Below are positions 40,063 to 50,300 of a DNA stretch of 64,000 bases, one piece after another (position 1 is the stretch's first letter; each line of letters begins with the position of its first letter). Below the pieces are notes generated by a model. That model did no database searches and had not been told where the DNA came from. It saw only the letters and a program-made list of their open reading frames with translations. The position numbers were made by a program, and so were the translations under genes. The DNA lies in assembly GCF_000296815.2 (NCBI RefSeq), contig NZ_CAIT01000009.1, positions 806,001 through 870,000 on the forward strand, in the 5' to 3' direction. Source of the DNA: Fibrisoma limi BUZ 3. GTDB taxonomy: Bacteria; Bacteroidota; Bacteroidia; Cytophagales; Spirosomataceae.

Positions 40063-41376
40063 ATGAATCGCTCCGAATTTCTGAAAACCTCGGCCCTGGC
40101 CATTGCCGGCACTACGCTGGTAACGGACGCATCGGCCATTACGCCGTTTATCACCCGTCGCCCTCCGCAAAAATACCGTACCGCCCTGATCGGCTCCGGC
40201 TGGTGGGGTACCAACATCCTGCGGTGTGCTATGCAGGCCGGCGAATCAAAAGTTGTGGCGCTCTGCGATGTCGATCAGCGGCAGCTCCAGAAAGCCAATG
40301 ATGAAGTAGCGAAGTTTACCAGCGACCGGCCAAAACTGTACAAAGATTTCCGCGAGATGCTGTCGGCCGAAAAGCCGGAGATTGTCATCGTAGCCACCCC
40401 CGATCACTGGCACCCGCTCATTGCCATAGCGGCTATGCAGGCCGGTGCGCACGTGTACGTCGAGAAGCCGATCGGGCATACGATCAATGAAGGCAAAGCT
40501 ATGGTCAAGGCCGCCCGGCAAACTGGTAAGGTCTGCCAGGTCGGTACGCACCGGCGTATTTCGCCCCACAACGTATCGGGCATGGAGTTTCTGAAGTCGG
40601 GTAAAGCCGGGAAAATCGGCATGGCGCGGGCGTTCGTCCACTACGGGGGTGGGCCGGGTAAACGCGTTCCCAACGCCGAGCCGCCCAAAGAACTGGACTG
40701 GAATATGTGGTGTGGCCCAGCCCCGCTGAACGAGTACAACCCGACCATGCACCCGCGTGGTTTCCGCGGGTATCTGGATTACGCCAACGGCACCCTCGGC
40801 GACTGGGGTATTCACTGGCTCGACCAGGTTCTGTGGTGGACCGACGAAACGCACCCGCGCAAGGTGTACTCAACCGGTGGCCGGGCGATCCGGCAGGACA
40901 ATACCGATGCACCCGACCACCAGGTAGCTACGTATGAGTTTGAAGACTTCACGGTGGTGTGGGAACACCGGCAGTTTGCGGGCAACAACGCCGAGAAAAC
41001 CCACCCCAGACAGGCCGTCGGGGTTTATTTCTACGGCACCGAGGGTACGTTCCACATGGGCTGGCTCGACGGCTGGACCTTCTACCCGACTGATCCGAAC
41101 AAGCCGGTACTGCACGAAGACGCCAAACTGAATCAGCCCGACGACCAGAACATTGCACAGCTCTGGGCCAACTTCCTTGACGCGATCAAGACCGGCAAGC
41201 GCCCCGTCAGCGACATTGAAATTGGCCACCGCTCGACTAACATGGCCCTGCTGGGTATGCTGTCGCTGAAGCTCGGCCGCAGTGTGGAGTGGGACGGAGA
41301 TAAAATCCTGAACGATCCGGAGGCCAACAAGCTCCTCAGCCGGGCATACCGGGGCGAATGGCAGTATCCGGTTTAG
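40063..41376 (+). CDS. Gfo/Idh/MocA-family oxidoreductase
   Basis: A 437-residue NAD(P)-dependent sugar oxidoreductase. The N-terminus (MNRSEFLKTSALAIAG) looks like an export or Tat-type signal, although only one arginine is present at the motif. The nucleotide-binding fold follows with LIGSGWWG and the dinucleotide-binding EKPIGHT (the catalytic lysine of the family). Later blocks are GDWGIHWLDQVLWW and the tail RAYRGEWQYPV. The substrate is probably a sugar or inositol derivative. It ends in a strong terminator. Confidence 0.9.
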   Translation: MNRSEFLKTSALAIAGTTLVTDASAITPFITRRPPQKYRTALIGSGWWGTNILRCAMQAGESKVVALCDVDQRQLQKANDEVAKFTSDRPKLYKDFREMLSAEKPEIVIVATPDHWHPLIAIAAMQAGAHVYVEKPIGHTINEGKAMVKAARQTGKVCQVGTHRRISPHNVSGMEFLKSGKAGKIGMARAFVHYGGGPGKRVPNAEPPKELDWNMWCGPAPLNEYNPTMHPRGFRGYLDYANGTLGDWGIHWLDQVLWWTDETHPRKVYSTGGRAIRQDNTDAPDHQVATYEFEDFTVVWEHRQFAGNNAEKTHPRQAVGVYFYGTEGTFHMGWLDGWTFYPTDPNKPVLHEDAKLNQPDDQNIAQLWANFLDAIKTGKRPVSDIEIGHRSTNMALLGMLSLKLGRSVEWDGDKILNDPEANKLLSRAYRGEWQYPV

Positions 41377-41405
41377 AGTAATTGTACCTGACTACGTAGA
41401 CGTAT

Positions 41406-41450
41406 AAACGGCAAGACCTCCGCGCATCTCGTGCGGAGGTCTTGCCGTTT
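41406..41450. terminator. Bidirectional terminator
   Basis: Perfect 18-bp arms (41406-41423 and 41433-41450, core CAAGACCTCCGC) enclose 9 bp, lying between the oxidoreductase gene and the converging tRNA-Met. T residues follow the right arm on the plus strand (GTTT) and, on the minus strand, TTT lies at the left end, so it could serve both. Confidence 0.8.
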
Positions 41451-41455
41451 GAAAG

Positions 41456-41529
41456 TGGGCCAGCCAGGACTCGAACCTGGGACTTACTGATTATGAGTCA
41501 GGCACTCTAACCAACTGAGTTACAAGCCC
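41456..41529 (-). tRNA. tRNA-Met (anticodon CAT)
   Basis: A cloverleaf on the minus strand with acceptor GGGCTTG/CTGGCCC (one wobble and one mismatch), D-arm ACTC...GAGT, anticodon stem CTGA..TCAG around CTCATAA, T-arm CCAGG-TTCGAGT-CCTGG, discriminator A. The CAT anticodon fits elongator Met; a lysidine-modified Ile2 tRNA is an alternative. Confidence 0.85.
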
Positions 41530-41633
41530 GTACTGAACTATTTTTCAAATTCAGTGATGCGAATTTACGATTTTTTTGCATAGCCCTAAAGGATTTTCGC
41601 TAAAAAACGTGTTTATGCTGTGTACCACTCCGG

Positions 41634-41641
41634 TATCTTTG
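41634..41641 (+). promoter_or_regulatory. Perfect -7 box almost touching the HD gene start
   Basis: TATCTTTG (41634-41641) is a perfect TAnnTTTG match only 4 bp before the ATG at 41646. If used, the transcript would be leaderless or nearly so. Confidence 0.5.
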
Positions 41642-41645
41642 TCTG

Positions 41646-42902
41646 ATGTCAGCGCCCAACAAGAAGAAAATCCTGAACGATCCCGTTTACGGATTCATTA
41701 CCATCCCGACTGATTTGCTGTTCGATTTGGTTGAACACCCGTACTTTCAACGGCTCCGGCGTATCAAGCAAATGGGTCTGGCCGACTATATCTACCCGGG
41801 CGCGCTGCATACCCGTTTTCACCATGCCTTGGGAGCCATGCACCTGATGGGCCAGGCCATGCAAACCCTGCAAAGCAAAGGGCACCGTATCAGCGACGCG
41901 GAGTGTGAAGCAGCCCAGATCGCCATTTTGCTGCATGACATCGGTCACGGGCCGTTTTCGCACGTGCTGGAATGCTGCCTGCTCAACAATGTGTCGCACG
42001 AGGATATTTCGCTGATCCTGATGCATGAGCTGAACCGGCAGTTTGACGGGCGCTTATCATTGGCCATTCGGATGTTCGACGGTACGTACGAACGCCCTTT
42101 TTTCCACCAGTTAACCTCAAGCCAACTGGACATGGACCGAATGGATTATCTCAACCGCGACGGCTACTATACGGGCGTAGCTGAGGGGGCGATCGGTGCT
42201 GACCGTATCATCAAGATGCTCGACCTCGTCGACGATCAGTTGGTGGTTGAAGAAAAGGGCGTGCTCAGCATCGAGAATTTCCTGAACGCCCGTCGGCTGA
42301 TGTACTGGCAGGTATATCTGCACAAAACCTCAATCTGCTGCGAGTCCATGCTGGTACAGATTCTGCGCCGGGCGCGTTTCCTGATCCGGCAGGGCGAACG
42401 GGTTTTTGCACCCGATTCGTTCTTTCTGTTTCTGCGCGACAGCGTGACGATGGATGCATTCCGGTCGGACCGTCAGTATCTGAAAGCGTTTACACAACTG
42501 GACGACTACGATATCTGGTCGTGCATCAAGCAGTGGAGTATGCACGACGACGCCGTATTGTCCACCCTGTGTGAGATGCTGCTGAACCGCCGTCTGTTCA
42601 AAATTATACTGTCAACGGAACCGTTTGCCGGGGAACTGGTCCGCGAGCTGGAAGATCAACTGCACCAGTCGGGGCTATCCGACGATGAACTGTCGTACTT
42701 TTTAGTAGAGGGACAAGCGACCAACGCGGCTTATATGCCCTCCGGCGACCGCATCAACATTAAGCGTAAATCGGGTAAGGTAATTGACATCGCCGACGCA
42801 TCCGATCTTTCTAATATTCACGTATTGACCAACATCGTTCGCCGGTACTACGTTTGCTGGGCCAAAGACCTGAAGGGGATAGGTAAATCTGTTAGCTGGT
42901 GA
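41646..42902 (+). CDS. HD-domain phosphohydrolase (dNTPase-like)
   Basis: A 418-residue cytosolic enzyme. The HD domain (about 45-170) has the metal ligands H..HD: RFHHALG, then LLHDIGHGPFSH, and later TSSQLDMDRMDYLNRDGYYTG, the pattern of YdhJ/SAMHD1-like dNTP triphosphohydrolases. The C-terminal half is helical with no second domain recognised. It stands alone, 188 bp before lpxD. It may regulate dNTP pools; the exact substrate is unproven. Confidence 0.9.
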   Translation: MSAPNKKKILNDPVYGFITIPTDLLFDLVEHPYFQRLRRIKQMGLADYIYPGALHTRFHHALGAMHLMGQAMQTLQSKGHRISDAECEAAQIAILLHDIGHGPFSHVLECCLLNNVSHEDISLILMHELNRQFDGRLSLAIRMFDGTYERPFFHQLTSSQLDMDRMDYLNRDGYYTGVAEGAIGADRIIKMLDLVDDQLVVEEKGVLSIENFLNARRLMYWQVYLHKTSICCESMLVQILRRARFLIRQGERVFAPDSFFLFLRDSVTMDAFRSDRQYLKAFTQLDDYDIWSCIKQWSMHDDAVLSTLCEMLLNRRLFKIILSTEPFAGELVRELEDQLHQSGLSDDELSYFLVEGQATNAAYMPSGDRINIKRKSGKVIDIADASDLSNIHVLTNIVRRYYVCWAKDLKGIGKSVSW

Positions 42903-43090
42903 CCTGGCGAATTACCTCATTGCAGCAACTGACAACGGCTTTGTTTACTCCCTTGCCCCTTACAGACTTACCAATTAATTGTTGGACTACTATTTTCGAT
43001 CATCTTATCCAAAAAGTGCAATTTGTTACCTACCTTAGCGCCCAAATTGCCCGATAACCAAGGGCGTTTTGCGACGGCCGTTATACGTAT

Positions 43091-44134
43091 ATGGAGTTTA
43101 CAGTCAAGCAGATTGCTACGCTGCTAGGGGGTGAGGTAGAAGGAAACGACGCACTAACAATCAGCAAATTAGCAAAGATAGAAGAAGGCAGACCGGGTGA
43201 TATTTCGTTTCTGTCGAATCTTAAATATGAGCCGCATCTTTACACGACCCAGGCGTCGGCGGTCATTGTCGACCGGTCGTTTCAGCCCAAAAAGCCGGTG
43301 TCGGCGGCCCTTATCTTTGTAGAAAATTCCTATTCAGCCTTCACGCGCCTGCTGGAAGAATACCACCAGCGGCTGAATTATGCCCGCGTGGGTGTGGAGC
43401 AGCCCTCCTACGCCGGAGACGGGGCTCAGTTTGGCGAACAGGTGTACCGGGGGGCGTTTTCGTACGTTGGGCGCAATTGTCACATTGGCCACAACGTCAA
43501 GATTTACCCGCACGTCTACATCGGCGATAACGTACGTATTGGCGATAACAGCATCATTCATACCGGTGTCCGCATTCTCAGCAACTGCGTGATCGGGAAA
43601 TACTGCACCATCCATCCCAACGCCGTTATCGGCAGCGATGGGTTTGGCTTCGCGCCCCAGCCGGATGGTACCTATAAAACCATTCCGCAACTGGGCAACG
43701 TCATTCTGGAAGACTTTGTCAGCGTCGGGGCGAACACCACCATCGACTGCGCCACGATGGGTTCGACCATCATCCGGCAGGGCGTTAAGCTGGACAATCT
43801 CATTCAGATTGGCCACAACGTTGAGATTGGCCGCAACACCGTCATTGCGGCCCAGACGGGCGTTTCAGGCTCGACTAAAATCGGCGAAAACTGTATTATT
43901 GCGGGTCAGGTCGGAATTGTCGGACACATTACCATTGCCAACAACACCAGCGTCGGCGCACAGTCGGGGGTGTCTAAATCCATTCAGGAAGCAGGTCTCA
44001 AACTCAGCGGCTCACCCGCCTTTGACCTGAAAGATAACCTGCGTTCGACGGCCATTTACCGACGCTTGCCCGACCTCGAACGGCGACTGATTGAACAGGA
44101 AAAGAAAACTAACGATACGTCAGACAGCCGGTAG
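43091..44134 (+). CDS. lpxD: UDP-3-O-(3-hydroxyacyl)glucosamine N-acyltransferase
   Basis: A 347-residue enzyme of lipid A synthesis that adds the second acyl chain. An N-terminal uridine-binding domain (1-100) is followed by a left-handed beta helix of hexapeptide repeats (100-300), with the catalytic histidine in IQIGHNVEIGRN and NCIIAGQVGIVGH. A possible -7 box TACCTTAG lies at 43031-43038. It is the first gene of the series lpxD, lpxC-fabZ, lpxA in the standard Bacteroidota order. Confidence 0.96.
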   Translation: MEFTVKQIATLLGGEVEGNDALTISKLAKIEEGRPGDISFLSNLKYEPHLYTTQASAVIVDRSFQPKKPVSAALIFVENSYSAFTRLLEEYHQRLNYARVGVEQPSYAGDGAQFGEQVYRGAFSYVGRNCHIGHNVKIYPHVYIGDNVRIGDNSIIHTGVRILSNCVIGKYCTIHPNAVIGSDGFGFAPQPDGTYKTIPQLGNVILEDFVSVGANTTIDCATMGSTIIRQGVKLDNLIQIGHNVEIGRNTVIAAQTGVSGSTKIGENCIIAGQVGIVGHITIANNTSVGAQSGVSKSIQEAGLKLSGSPAFDLKDNLRSTAIYRRLPDLERRLIEQEKKTNDTSDSR

Positions 44135-44197
44135 ATCAATTCGTCAGAACGCAGCACGTTGCCTGTTTATGACCGATCCCCTGGCCGACCAACCATA

Positions 44198-45592
44198 ATG
44201 AATACAAAGCAGCAGACGATCCAGAAAGCCGTTTCCGTTTCGGGGGTAGGGCTTCATACGGGCGTGCAGGCCACGATGACATTCCTGCCGGCACCGACCA
44301 ATCATGGCTACAAGTTTCAGCGTACTGACCTGGAAGGCCAGCCGATTGTTGATGCCGATGTCGATAACGTAGTCGATCTTTCGCGCGGCACCACCATTGA
44401 ACAGAGCGGAGCGCGCATTCACACCGTAGAGCACACCCTGGCCGCACTGGTAGGACTACAGATCGATAACGTACTGATTCAGCTCGATGGTCCCGAACCG
44501 CCCATCATGGACGGCAGTTCGATTCAGTTCGTTGAGGCCCTGCGCGAAGCGGGTATCGAAGAGCAGAACGCCACCCGGAATTACTTCGAAGTCAACGAGT
44601 ACGTTCACTACCGCAACGCGGAGAAGGACATTGAACTGGCCGCTCTGCCGCTCAACGACTACCGGCTGACGGTCATGGTTGACTATAACTCGCGGGTAAT
44701 CAGCAGCCAGCACGCGTACCTGAACGACATCAGCCAGTTTCCCGAACAGATCGCTATGTGCCGGACGTTCGTGTTTCTGCACGAACTGGAAACGCTGTAT
44801 AAGCAGAACCTGATCAAAGGCGGAGACCTGAGCAACGCCATCGTGATCGTTGATCGCGAGGTGAACGAAGGCGAACTGGACTACCTGGCCGAACTGCTGC
44901 ACAAGCCGAAAGTGAGCGTCAACAAAAAGGAAGGCATCCTGAACACGACTGAGCTGCATTTCACCAACGAGATGGCCCGTCATAAGCTGCTCGATGTTGT
45001 CGGTGATCTGGCCCTGATCGGCCGACCGATCAAAGCGCAGATTCTGGCGGCCCGACCCGGCCACGCAGCCAACGTCGCGTTTGCGAAGAAGATCAAGAAG
45101 CTGATTCAGAAAAATGCAGCTAATCAGGTTCCGCAATACGATCCAAAGCAGCCGCCCGTTCTGGATATAAGCCAGATATCGAACTTGCTGGCCCACCGCT
45201 ATCCGTTCCAGATGATCGACAAGATCATTGCGCTGGACGAAAACAGTGTTGTTGGCATCAAGAACGTGACCATGAACGAACAGTATTTCATGGGCCACTT
45301 CCCAGGAAATCCGGTAATGCCGGGTGTGCTGCAACTGGAAGCGATGGCGCAAACGGGTGGAATTCTTGTACTGAGCAGCGTACCGGACCCCGAAAATTAC
45401 TGGCCCTACCTGATTGGTATTGAGAACTGTCGTTTCCGCCGAAACGTTGTCCCGGGCGATACGATCATTTTCCGCTGCGAGTTCACGTCGCCCATGAAGC
45501 GGGGCATCGTGAAAATGCAGGGCCGCGGCTATGTTGGCGGTCAGTTAGTCTGCGAAGCGGATATGATCGCGAGTTTGGTAAAGAAAAAATAG
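44198..45592 (+). CDS. lpxC: Bifunctional LpxC deacetylase-FabZ dehydratase
   Basis: A 464-residue fusion when started at 44198 (MNTKQQTIQKAVSVSGVGLHTG); the upstream ATG at 44159 adds 13 non-conserved residues. The LpxC part (1-310) has the zinc ligands HTVEHTLAAL and HKLLDVVGDLALIG and removes the acetyl group in the committed step of lipid A synthesis. The FabZ part (about 315-464) has RYPFQMIDKI and GHFPGNPVMPGVLQLEAMAQ with the catalytic His and Glu of the hydroxyacyl-ACP dehydratase. This fusion is typical of Bacteroidota. It lies 63 bp after lpxD. Confidence 0.97.
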   Translation: MNTKQQTIQKAVSVSGVGLHTGVQATMTFLPAPTNHGYKFQRTDLEGQPIVDADVDNVVDLSRGTTIEQSGARIHTVEHTLAALVGLQIDNVLIQLDGPEPPIMDGSSIQFVEALREAGIEEQNATRNYFEVNEYVHYRNAEKDIELAALPLNDYRLTVMVDYNSRVISSQHAYLNDISQFPEQIAMCRTFVFLHELETLYKQNLIKGGDLSNAIVIVDREVNEGELDYLAELLHKPKVSVNKKEGILNTTELHFTNEMARHKLLDVVGDLALIGRPIKAQILAARPGHAANVAFAKKIKKLIQKNAANQVPQYDPKQPPVLDISQISNLLAHRYPFQMIDKIIALDENSVVGIKNVTMNEQYFMGHFPGNPVMPGVLQLEAMAQTGGILVLSSVPDPENYWPYLIGIENCRFRRNVVPGDTIIFRCEFTSPMKRGIVKMQGRGYVGGQLVCEADMIASLVKKK

Positions 45593-45695
45593 TTTACGGA
45601 TTACGGCTTACGGTTTACAGTTTTTGGTAAGGTTCCTGAACGGCGCCCCATCACCGAATACTGGAACCTGTAAACCGTGAACTGAAACTGATAAC
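45593..45695. repeat. Heptamer array in inverted orientation
   Basis: Immediately after the lpxC stop, 7-mers TTTACGG, ATTACGG, CTTACGG, TTTACAG (45593-45620) face reverse-complement-like 7-mers CTGTAAA, CCGTGAA, CTGAAAC, TGATAAC (45668-45695). A perfect 10-bp pairing CGGTTTACAG/CTGTAAACCG (45611-45620 and 45668-45677) lies inside. Similar to the array at 51281-51357. Confidence 0.75.
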
Positions 45696-45702
45696 CGAGA
45701 AG

Positions 45703-46494
45703 ATGATTCAACCATTAGCATACATTCACCCGGAGGCTAAAATTGCGCAGAACGTTGTTATTGAGCCGTTTGCCATTATCCATAAAGACGTTGAGATTCA
45801 GGAAGGGACGTGGATTGGCTCGCACGCCGTTATCAACGAGGGCGCTCGTATCGGCAAAAACTGCCGTATTTACCCGGGGGCGGTGATTTCATCCATTCCG
45901 CAGGATTTAAAATTTAAGGGGGAATACACCCGCACGTTCATCGGCGACAACACGACCATTCGGGAATACGCCACCATCAGCCGGGGTACGGAAGAGCATT
46001 GGAAAACTGAAATTGGCGCTAACTGCCTGATTATGGCCTACGCGCACGTTGCCCACGACTGCCGTATTGGCGATCACTGCATTCTGACTAACAACGTACA
46101 GATGGCCGGCCACGTCCATATGGGTGACTGGGCCATCATTGGCGGCTCCAGCTCGGTGCTTCAGTTTACCAAGATCGGCGCTCATGCGATGGTGTCGGGC
46201 GGATCACTGGTTCGGAAAGATGTTCCACCGTACACCAAAGCCGCCCGCGAACCGCTGGCCTACACGGGTATCAACTCGATCGGGCTGCGTCGGCGCGGAT
46301 ACGACAACGAGCAGATTAACCAGATTCAGGAAATCTACCGCTACATCTACCTTCGCGGCCTGAACAATGCCGATGCGCTGACACAAATTGAACTCGAACT
46401 GCCGCCTTCCGACGAGCGGGACGAGATTGTTAACTTCATCCGCAGTTCGGAGCGGGGGATCATGAAAGGCCCGTCTAACAGCGAGCGAGAGTAA
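45703..46494 (+). CDS. lpxA: UDP-N-acetylglucosamine O-acyltransferase
   Basis: A 263-residue enzyme adding the first acyl chain in lipid A synthesis. A left-handed beta helix of hexapeptide repeats fills the first two thirds, with the catalytic histidine region AHVAHDCRIGDH and NVQMAGHVHMGDWAIIGG. A helical C-terminal domain follows with GLRRRGYDNEQI and LRSSERG-like endings typical of LpxA. It lies 110 bp after lpxC-fabZ, in the same operon order as other Bacteroidota. Confidence 0.96.
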   Translation: MIQPLAYIHPEAKIAQNVVIEPFAIIHKDVEIQEGTWIGSHAVINEGARIGKNCRIYPGAVISSIPQDLKFKGEYTRTFIGDNTTIREYATISRGTEEHWKTEIGANCLIMAYAHVAHDCRIGDHCILTNNVQMAGHVHMGDWAIIGGSSSVLQFTKIGAHAMVSGGSLVRKDVPPYTKAAREPLAYTGINSIGLRRRGYDNEQINQIQEIYRYIYLRGLNNADALTQIELELPPSDERDEIVNFIRSSERGIMKGPSNSERE

Positions 46495-46662
46495 CGAATC
46501 ATTCAATGGCTTATGGCGGCCGGCGCTCCGGTCTACACTTTTCTGTGGTCAGTACAAACCGGGAAATAACTCGCTCGTCCAGGACCGGATACCGCAGCAC
46601 AGACCACCGAAAACTGTAAACTGCTCACTGAAGCGCCGACCGCCGTAAACCGACTTCCGCCC

Positions 46663-47280
46663 ATGCAGATCGTTGCCGAACAGGTAGGCAAAAAATACCG
46701 GAAAGAATGGATTTTCCGGGGTGTTTCGCTCGAACTGTCGGCCGGCACAAGCTATACGTTTGTGGGTCCGAACGGCAGCGGCAAATCCACCCTTCTGCAA
46801 CTACTGGCCGGCAGCCTGCCCGCTACGGAAGGCAAACTGACGTACCGGGTCAATGGTCATGCACTCGACCTCGACGACTGGTTTCGGCACGTAGTCGTTG
46901 CAGCCCCCTACTTGGAGCTCATCGAAGAACTTACCCTGACCGAGCTGCTGCTTTTCCATCAGACATTCAAACGGTTCAAATCCGGCCTCACGCCCGACCA
47001 AATTGCTGACCGGCTGCTGCTGACTCACGCCCGGCACAAAGAGATCAAATATTTCTCGTCGGGCATGAAACAGCGGGTCAAGCTCGGTCTCGCTTTCTTC
47101 TCCGAAGCATCGGTCGTGATTCTTGACGAACCCACGGCCAACCTCGACCGGCAGGGCGCTGCCTGGTACCACGAACAGGTCCGGCAGCTTAGCCCCGACC
47201 AGCTTTTGCTGATCGGTTCCAACGTACCGGAGGAGTACGATTTCTGTCCCAACATTCTCGATGTAACCCGCTGGAAGTAG
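46663..47280 (+). CDS. ABC-transporter ATP-binding protein
   Basis: A 205-residue stand-alone ATPase domain. Walker A is GPNGSGKSTLLQL, the ABC signature is KYFSSGMKQRVKLG and Walker B is VVILDEPTANLD. It is shorter than most exporters' ATPases and has no permease gene beside it, so the partner is elsewhere or it works on its own. The position after lpxA is probably incidental. The 167-bp gap before it holds further heptamer-like repeats but no gene. Confidence 0.92.
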   Translation: MQIVAEQVGKKYRKEWIFRGVSLELSAGTSYTFVGPNGSGKSTLLQLLAGSLPATEGKLTYRVNGHALDLDDWFRHVVVAAPYLELIEELTLTELLLFHQTFKRFKSGLTPDQIADRLLLTHARHKEIKYFSSGMKQRVKLGLAFFSEASVVILDEPTANLDRQGAAWYHEQVRQLSPDQLLLIGSNVPEEYDFCPNILDVTRWK

Positions 47281-47331
47281 CGTATTATTTAGGCCAAATT
47301 GACGTTATTTGGATAGCTAATTCCATGCGCT

Positions 47332-50300
47332 ATGCTGCGTTTTTACCCACTCCTTTTCATCGGCTTCCTTATCTCTACGCGCTGTGCGGCCAACGTCGTT
47401 TTTGTCCAGAACCGCGGGCAGTGGCCAGCCGGCGTTCTGTTCCGGGCCGATATTCCGGGAGGCTACCTGTTTCTCAAGCAGAATAGCCTGCATTACGTCT
47501 TCTACGACAGCAAGGCCGTGGCCGACCACCATGCCAAAGGAGTACCGGTGAGCGACACGATCCGGGCGCACGGCGTAGCGGTCGAACTGGTCGGCAGCCA
47601 GACGGTCAACGTACCCGAAGGCCGCCATAAGACCGGTCCCACATTGAATTATTTCCTGAGCAAAAACCCTGACCAATGGGTCGGCGACGCGCCAGCCTTC
47701 GGGGAGGTAGTCTACCCAAATATCTACCCAGGCATCGACCTGCGGATCTACGCCTACTACCAGACCCTGAAATATGAATTTATTGTTCAGCCGGGGGCCG
47801 ACCCGTCGCTCATCAGGCTGGCGTATAAGGGAGCCAACTCGGTACGACTGAACGACGGCCGACTGATCATTGATACGTCGGTGCAATCGTTCAGCGAGAA
47901 TAAGCCGTACAGCTACGTCAGCCGCGACGGACGGGCAACCGAAGTCGCTGCGGCCTGGCAGTTGTCGGGCAACGTAGCTCAGTTTTCGCTGCCCAGCGGC
48001 TACGACCGCACGCAGCAACTTACGCTCGATCCGGAATTGATCTTTTCCAGCTATTCGGGTTCAGTTTCCGACAACTGGGGCCACACCGCTACGTACGACA
48101 AAGAGGGAAACCTGTATTCGGCCGGTTCCGTGTTCGGGGGTAATTTTCCGGTGCAGACCGGTGCGTTTCAGGTTAGCTTCGGCGGTACGGTGGATGTATC
48201 GGTAATGAAATTCAGCCCCGACGGCTCCAGGCTCCTGTATGCAACGCTGCTGGGTGGCCGGGCCGCCGATCTGCCTCATAGTCTGATCGTGAATAACCAG
48301 GGGGACCTTGTCATGATGGGCACTACCTCCTCGCCCGACTTTCCGGTAACAGCCGGTGCGTTTCAAACCAAAACGCAACTGGGTTCGCCCTTCTCGTCTT
48401 CATTTACAACAACCACCAGCATTGTTTTTGCGAACGGTAGCGATTTATTCGTATCCATCCTCAGCCCGGATGGCAAGCAACTAAAAGCCAGTACGTTTAT
48501 GGGCGGCACCGGAAAAGACGGTGTTGGTGCCCGTCGAGCCTCAGATACGGAAGCCGACGGTATTTTTATGCGTAACTACGGCGATGATTTGCGGGGCGAA
48601 GTGATCGTTGGGCCCGACGATGATGTCTACGTAGCCAGTCTGACCGAGTCGTATGACTTTCCGGTTGCCCGCTCCCTGCCCGACGGGACTAGTTCTATAT
48701 CCGAAGCCGTTGTGTTTCGATTGAGCGCCGACTTGTCGCAGCTCCGTTGGGGCAACCGGATCAGTGGCTCTCAGGGTGCTACCAAAGCCTACGGGCTGCG
48801 CCTGGCTCCTTCGGGTTCTCTGTACGTTTGTGGCGTTACGACCAGCCCCGACCTGCCCGCCAGTGCCGACGCGTATCAGGCCAAACCCATCCAGGTCTCT
48901 CAATTCCTGGCGAATGGATTTGTGGCCCGGTTTGATAACCAGCGGCTTACCCGGCTCACGTACCTGGGAACCGACCGGGAGGATGCAGCCTACCTGATCG
49001 ACGTTGGCCCGGATGGCAGCCCGCACGTGTTTGGACTGACCCAGGGCCGGTACCCCGTCACGACCGGAACGTATCAGAACGCTGGTAGTGGCCAGTTTGT
49101 CCATGCCTTCGATCCGGACTTAAAAACCACCCGCTTCTCGACCGTAATTGGCTCCACCCGATCCGGTCCGGATATATCTCCTACCGCCCTGCTGGTCAAC
49201 GAGTGTGGTAATATTTACCTGTCGGGCTGGGGGGGGCTGGTTAACAACCGAAACGGCTACAATTCGGCCAGCAACACGAATGGCCTGCCCGTTACGTCCG
49301 ACGCCTACCAACGCACTACCAACGGCAGCAACTTTTACATCGCCATATTGGAGCAGGGTGCCAAAAGCCTGTTGTACGCTACCTTCATGGGTGGCCTGAC
49401 AAACACCCGGGGCGACCACGTTGATGGCGGTACGTCGCGGTTCAGTCCGCAGGGAATTATTTACCAGGCTGTTTGCGCCTGCGACGGTACGAGTTTCCCG
49501 GCAACGGCCACCGCCTGGTCACGCACCAACCGCAGCAACAACTGCAACAACCTCGCTTTCAAATTCGACGTAGACAAGCTGAAGGCCAATTTTGATACGT
49601 ACCGGGGCAGCGAAAAAGGCGTGGTAACCGGCTGCACACCCCTGGCGCTGTCGTTTCAGAATACCAGCATCGGTGGTCGGCGGTACGAGTGGCTGGTGGA
49701 CGGCAAAGTGGTTTCCAGCGACACGGGCCGGGTGAACTACACGTTTGACAAGGCCGGGAAGTACACCGTTACGTTACGGGCTTACAACCCCCTCATCTGC
49801 CTGCGCGTAGATTCGGTGAAGCAGACGGTTACGGTCAGCCCCGCCAACTTTCAGGTAAGCCGCGACACGACGATCTGCCCCAACGCGACCGTAACGCTAC
49901 GAGCCAGCGGAGCCACAAAATACGTCTGGACACCTGCCGACGGACTGAGCAGCACCACCATTGCCTCGCCGGTTGCCGCTCCCAAGCAGACGACGACCTA
50001 CACCGTTGACATGACGAATGAATTTGGCTGTACCGCCCGCCGGAGCGTTACGGTCCAGGCTGATGCGTCGTTTCAACCCAGCTTTTCAGTGCAGACCAAC
50101 GGCGACTGCCAGCAGCCAACCCGCCTGACGTTCACCAACAACACGCGTAACGCCGATCAGTACGTATGGGTGATGGGCAACGGCGATACGGTGCGGACCA
50201 ATGTGCCCGAGAACTACGATTTCGGCAAATCGGGGCAGTACCAGGTTACGCTGATTGCCTACCGCAACGGTTGTGCGCTCAGTACGTCGCTGCCGGTATC

